Below, piece by piece: positions 61,254 to 64,000 of a stretch of 64,000 bases of DNA. The first letter of the stretch is position 1, and each line of letters starts with the position of its first letter. The notes beneath the pieces are model-generated. The model was not told where the DNA came from. It ran no database searches and saw only the letters and a list, made by a program, of their open reading frames with translations. The DNA is taken from contig JAWKHH010000005.1 of assembly GCA_041394945.1 (NCBI GenBank), positions 496,001 through 560,000 on the forward strand. The letters run 5' to 3'. The position numbers and the translations under genes were made by a program. The DNA is from Bryobacteraceae bacterium (GTDB lineage: Bacteria; Acidobacteriota; Terriglobia; Bryobacterales; Bryobacteraceae).

Positions 61254-62426
61254 TTAGCGGTTCGGGAACTCCCCGGCGCATCGGAACCCGAAACCCTCTA
61301 AGCGGCTTTCGGGATCAGCCTCGAATCGATCAGTTACGCTGACGCCAGTATCATTGATCCAGGAACCACCGCGCAGCACACGGTGTTCTCCGCGACCGGG
61401 ACCCTTCGGATCCAGTTGTGTCCCCCCAGTGTAGTACCAATACCAGTCTTCCACCCATTCATAGACGTTACCGAGTGTGTCGTATAGACCCCAGGCATTC
61501 GGACGTTTTCGCTTCACCGGATGAGTCCGTCGGCCGCCGTGCTCCCCATACCAAGCGATGTCGTCGAGTTCACCGTATCGAGCCTCTACCGATCCAGCGC
61601 GGCTGGCATACTCCCACTCGGCCTCCGTCGGCAGCCTGCCGCCCACTTTGCGACAGTAAGCCGTAGCGTCATGCCAACTCACTTGTTCGACGGGGCGATC
61701 ATCGCCTTTGAACCTGCTAGGGTCAGATCCCATCACACGGTTCCAGGCTGCCTGGGTCACTGGTGTCTCGCCGATCCAGAACCCTCGCCTGATCTCAACA
61801 GTGTGGCGCGGTGACTCATCCTCGTTGGCCTCGGCATCTCCCGGCGACGCGCCCATTTGGAATCGGCCGGGCGGAATCCAGATATACGTTAAGCCGTCCG
61901 CCGGGTTGACCCATCGATCGCCAGCGTTCAGTGATGGGGTTCGCGCGAGCGCCTTTTTCACGTCTTTCGCCAACTGCTCGATGAACCTGCGAGCGGTCAC
62001 TGGGTACGGGTTGTTGAAGCGGAACCTATTCCAATCAATGTGCTGGCGGCTGGAGAGGAACTGGCCGAGGTCGTGGTCGGCGGCAGTAAGCTCCTCGGCG
62101 TCGATCCAGCGCACGGATAGAACCAAGTCGTCCCGGCCGAGTTGTCGCTCGCGCTCGCGAAAGCGCTCCACCTCGCGCCTGCATTCGGCGCTACTGAAAA
62201 GACTCGGTGAAAGGATCGCGATGAGGAACGTCACCGAGTCCAACGAACCGTCGATGCGACGCTTCCAATTGTCGCCCCAACTCAGGTCCGTGCGGTCCTG
62301 GAATAACTCGAACTCCCGGCCTAGTTGCTGGCGGATCTCAACGCGAAGGATCTCGGCGAAGCGGGTTACCGCACCCTCGTGATCGTCGGCATGGGCATAG
62401 CTGAGGAACGCACTGCCGCCGCTCAA
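61254..62426 (-). CDS. TIR domain fused to FGE/SUMF1-like (C-type lectin fold) domain, second copy
   Basis: 390 residues from a TTG at 62426 behind GCGGAGG. TIR_2-type domain in residues 1-140: AFLSYAHADDHEGAV, LFQDRTDLSWGDNW, FLIAILSPSLFSSAECRREV with Glu85 as the probable catalytic Glu. FGE/SUMF1-like domain in 170-385: YIWIPPGRFQMGASPGDAEA, GFWIGETPVTQAAWNRVMG, RLPTEAEWEYASRAG, GLYDTLGNVYEWVEDWYWY, RVLRGGSW and GFGFRCAGE. As in the protein at 19120, the catalytic Cys pair after RGGSW is missing. The TIR halves of the two proteins differ much more than the FGE halves. Confidence 0.88.
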   Translation of the reverse strand: MSGGSAFLSYAHADDHEGAVTRFAEILRVEIRQQLGREFELFQDRTDLSWGDNWKRRIDGSLDSVTFLIAILSPSLFSSAECRREVERFRERERQLGRDDLVLSVRWIDAEELTAADHDLGQFLSSRQHIDWNRFRFNNPYPVTARRFIEQLAKDVKKALARTPSLNAGDRWVNPADGLTYIWIPPGRFQMGASPGDAEANEDESPRHTVEIRRGFWIGETPVTQAAWNRVMGSDPSRFKGDDRPVEQVSWHDATAYCRKVGGRLPTEAEWEYASRAGSVEARYGELDDIAWYGEHGGRRTHPVKRKRPNAWGLYDTLGNVYEWVEDWYWYYTGGTQLDPKGPGRGEHRVLRGGSWINDTGVSVTDRFEADPESRLEGFGFRCAGEFPNR

Positions 62427-62456
62427 ATCCGCCTCCGCGGCGGGGCCGGCAGTGAG

Positions 62457-62486
62457 TTGTCGATGTTCTGCGAGCGCATCTATTTA
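62457..62486 (+). promoter_or_regulatory. sigma70-like promoter
   Basis: TTGTCG (62457-62462), an 18-nt spacer and TATTTA (62481-62486) face the small open frame at 62553. Only moderate matches to consensus. Confidence 0.3.
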
Positions 62487-62552
62487 TCGACGATTCTATC
62501 GCGAGCGGGAACGGGGTCGCTCAGACAGTGATGCGACAATGGAGCATCAGCC

Positions 62553-62714
62553 ATGCATATCGCTACGAACCGCGACGACGAATCAGCAAGAGCCTCTCGG
62601 GTCAAGCCGCGCGACATTGGGCTGAAGCTGGGCCTCAGCTACGACAGCGTTTCGCTGCTGATTGAGATTGGGGAGAGACCCGAAGAAGGTCCGCCGCCGT
62701 CACTCGCGGAGTAA
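62553..62714 (+). CDS. 53-residue hypothetical protein
   Basis: ATG 62553 with GGAG 8 nt upstream. The product is MHIATNRDDESARASRVKPR, then DIGLKLGLSYDSVSLLIEIG, then a Glu/Pro tail. The charged N-half and the short helix LSYDSVSLLIEI give it the look of a small antitoxin or regulator, but there is no family match I can defend. Its end overlaps the 3' end of the convergent esterase gene by 15 nt. It could be spurious. The gap 62427-62552 holds only the promoter-like sequence. Confidence 0.35.
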   Translation: MHIATNRDDESARASRVKPRDIGLKLGLSYDSVSLLIEIGERPEEGPPPSLAE

Positions 62715-64000
62715 CTCCGCCGCGAACTCGACGTCTTGCGCGTCGGCCCGGTCGGTTAGATCGCCCAACACCCAGCGCATCCGGAACGGGGCGGGGAGCG
62801 GCGTGACGCGTTGCATCCAATTCACCGGATCCGTCCGCAGAGCGGAGCGCGGGGCGAGTAACTTCACCAGATCCTCGAGATCCCAGCGCAGCAGGAAGCC
62901 GGGGAGCGTGGCGTCGGAAAGATTCGTGTTGAGCGTATTGTGGAGCGCTTCGGCGAGCGAGTGCGGCGTGCGGTCCAGCCAGACCTTCTTGAGCCTTGGA
63001 TCGGCGGCGGCGGCGAGCAGCAGCCAGATGCCTTTGACGCCTTGCGCGCCCGCACGGATATCGGCGCCGTCGACCCCAGGCTGCGCGGCGAGATAGTCCA
63101 CCGCGCGCAGGATATCGTGGGCGCGGCGCGCGGGGAGCGGACGCCCGATCTGGTTGGCGCGCGTGTTGGCGAGCCAGTCGCCGACGTAGGGCCGGCGGGA
63201 GTCGTAGGTCAACGAGTGCCGGGGCTCGACGATCAGCACCGGGCCGCCTTCCTTGGCGAGGTGCGCGGCGAGGAAGTCCGCGCGCTGGCCGGCAACGAGG
63301 AGCACGGCTGGCTTCGAGGCGCGGGCGGGAGTCAGCATCGTCGCCTCGATCTTCATGCCGGGTTCCGATTCGAGGCGCAGGCGGCGTGTCCGAATGCCGC
63401 TCTGCTCGGTCTCCTCGACGATTTCGGCGGCCGGCGCGGTGCGGTCCGTTGGGATCTCTAGGCGCTTCAGTTCGGCGGTGAGTTCCCCGCCGGTGCCCGG
63501 CTTACGGCGCGCCCACCACGAATCGAGGATCAACTGGTGGAGCTTGCGGCTGCCGGGCAACCCGTCGACGCGACCATCGGCGGTGGCGTTCAGTTCGTGG
63601 TTCGCATAGAGGTGAACGGGCCGCTCTTCGACGCTGCTTTCGCCGTTGTTCAGCCAGCGATTGAACCAGTCGTAGACGGCCTTCCGGCTCTCGGGCGGCG
63701 TGCCGTGGCCGCCGCTGCCCACCTGCAGCGCGACCTTCTCCTCCGCGCCGTAGAATGCGTACCAACGCTTCGCCTCCTCGTACACGATGCGTGCGCCGGG
63801 CGGCGTGAAGTAGTCCTTCTCGGTGGCCTGCAGCAGCCACGGCGTAGGCGCGGAGAGTTCGACGAAATCCGTGGTGTCGAGCCCGATGGCGAGGTGCTCC
63901 GGGATCGTCATCTCCGAATGCGGATTGGCGCCGGAGAACAGCAGCCGGAACGAGTTCGGGAAGCAGGCGGGGATGACGGCCTTGAGCCGCGAATCGAGCG
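62700..64000 (-). CDS. acetylxylan-esterase-like alpha/beta hydrolase, 5' end outside the window
   Basis: At least 432 residues; the frame is open to the window end (LDSRLKAVIPACFPNSFRLL continues upstream of the first internal ATG at 63911). The visible part matches the C-terminal half of acetylxylan-esterase-like hydrolases: DTTDFVELSAPTPWLLQATE, YFTPPGARIVYEEAKRWYAF, YGAEEKVALQVGSGGHG with the catalytic His, and AVYDWFNRWLNNGESS. A second domain of about 270 residues follows, resembling another, possibly inactive, hydrolase module (AVLLVAGQRADFLAAHLAKE, DIRAGAQGVKGIWLLLAAAA with GAQG where a GxSxG nucleophile would be expected). The nucleophile of the first domain lies outside the window. 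Confidence 0.78.
   Translation of the reverse strand, partial: LDSRLKAVIPACFPNSFRLLFSGANPHSEMTIPEHLAIGLDTTDFVELSAPTPWLLQATEKDYFTPPGARIVYEEAKRWYAFYGAEEKVALQVGSGGHGTPPESRKAVYDWFNRWLNNGESSVEERPVHLYANHELNATADGRVDGLPGSRKLHQLILDSWWARRKPGTGGELTAELKRLEIPTDRTAPAAEIVEETEQSGIRTRRLRLESEPGMKIEATMLTPARASKPAVLLVAGQRADFLAAHLAKEGGPVLIVEPRHSLTYDSRRPYVGDWLANTRANQIGRPLPARRAHDILRAVDYLAAQPGVDGADIRAGAQGVKGIWLLLAAAADPRLKKVWLDRTPHSLAEALHNTLNTNLSDATLPGFLLRWDLEDLVKLLAPRSALRTDPVNWMQRVTPLPAPFRMRWVLGDLTDRADAQDVEFAAELLRE

Overview
The window looks like a piece of chromosome from a GC-rich soil acidobacterium of the Solibacter/Bryobacter lineage. This is inferred from the gene content: an Oar-like TonB-dependent receptor with an N-terminal carboxypeptidase-regulatory domain, a DUF1501 protein next to a DUF1549/DUF1553 cytochrome-type protein, a very large secreted VWA/BACON protein ending in the TIGR03437-type 'Solibacter' domain, choice-of-anchor repeats, a PEP-CTERM protein, and secreted Gfo/Idh and PhoD-like enzymes. 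There is no plasmid or phage backbone, no rRNA, no CRISPR array and no recognisable transposase.

Layout. 1-3.5 kb: thiamine-phosphate synthase (thiE) converging on uvrA. 3.5-12 kb: a membrane-anchored winged-helix protein, an Oar/TonB receptor, a BNR propeller protein, a LamG-like protein and a carnitine-free CarboxypepD_reg protein (outer-membrane and polysaccharide themed). 12-16.7 kb: a tight three-gene operon with two ATGA overlaps and its own promoter. It encodes a DUF559/Vsr-like nuclease, a small probable winged-helix adaptor, and a 1070-residue protein joining an AAA/STAND-like ATPase to a HerA-type ATPase. I consider it the best candidate for an undescribed defence system. 16.8-19 kb: a small membrane protein, tRNA-Ser(GGA), a Tat-exported amidohydrolase and an SDR dehydrogenase. 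19.1-20.3 kb: a TIR-FGE fusion protein. 20.3-25 kb: DUF1501, PSD1-type cytochrome and rhamnogalacturonan-acetylesterase-like genes. 25-27.5 kb: a SahR-like regulator divergent from ahcY with a palindrome between them (SAM-cycle control). 27.5-32.1 kb: an Omp85-like protein, a DUF4390-like protein and an NtrY/NtrX-type two-component pair in one operon. 32.4-41.9 kb: secreted Ig-like, propeller, choice-of-anchor and VWA/BACON proteins plus a PhoD-like phosphatase. 42-43.2 kb: a GAF-GGDEF diguanylate cyclase.

43.4-53.5 kb is an accessory region. A 128-residue acidic-tailed small protein is followed by a JmjC (ribosomal-oxygenase-like) hydroxylase. On the other strand three overlapping glycosyltransferase genes follow one another, one with an N-terminal PqqD-like domain of the type that binds RiPP leader peptides. 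Between the two groups lie a Roco (LRR-Roc-COR) protein with a TIR-like tail and a DarT1-NADAR DNA-ADP-ribosylation toxin-antitoxin pair. The toxin-antitoxin pair is bracketed by direct copies of about 120 bp from the 3' part of a glycosyltransferase gene, which points to rearrangement.

53.5-64 kb: a PEP-CTERM protein, a small secreted protein, about 1 kb of decayed or unrecognised sequence, recG, a secreted Gfo/Idh protein, a DUF429/CbiG-like protein, a PhoD-like phosphatase, a second TIR-FGE fusion, and an acetylxylan-esterase-like gene cut by the window end. Several genes have a -10-like hexamer 6-7 nt before the start codon and no Shine-Dalgarno sequence, suggesting that leaderless mRNAs are common here.
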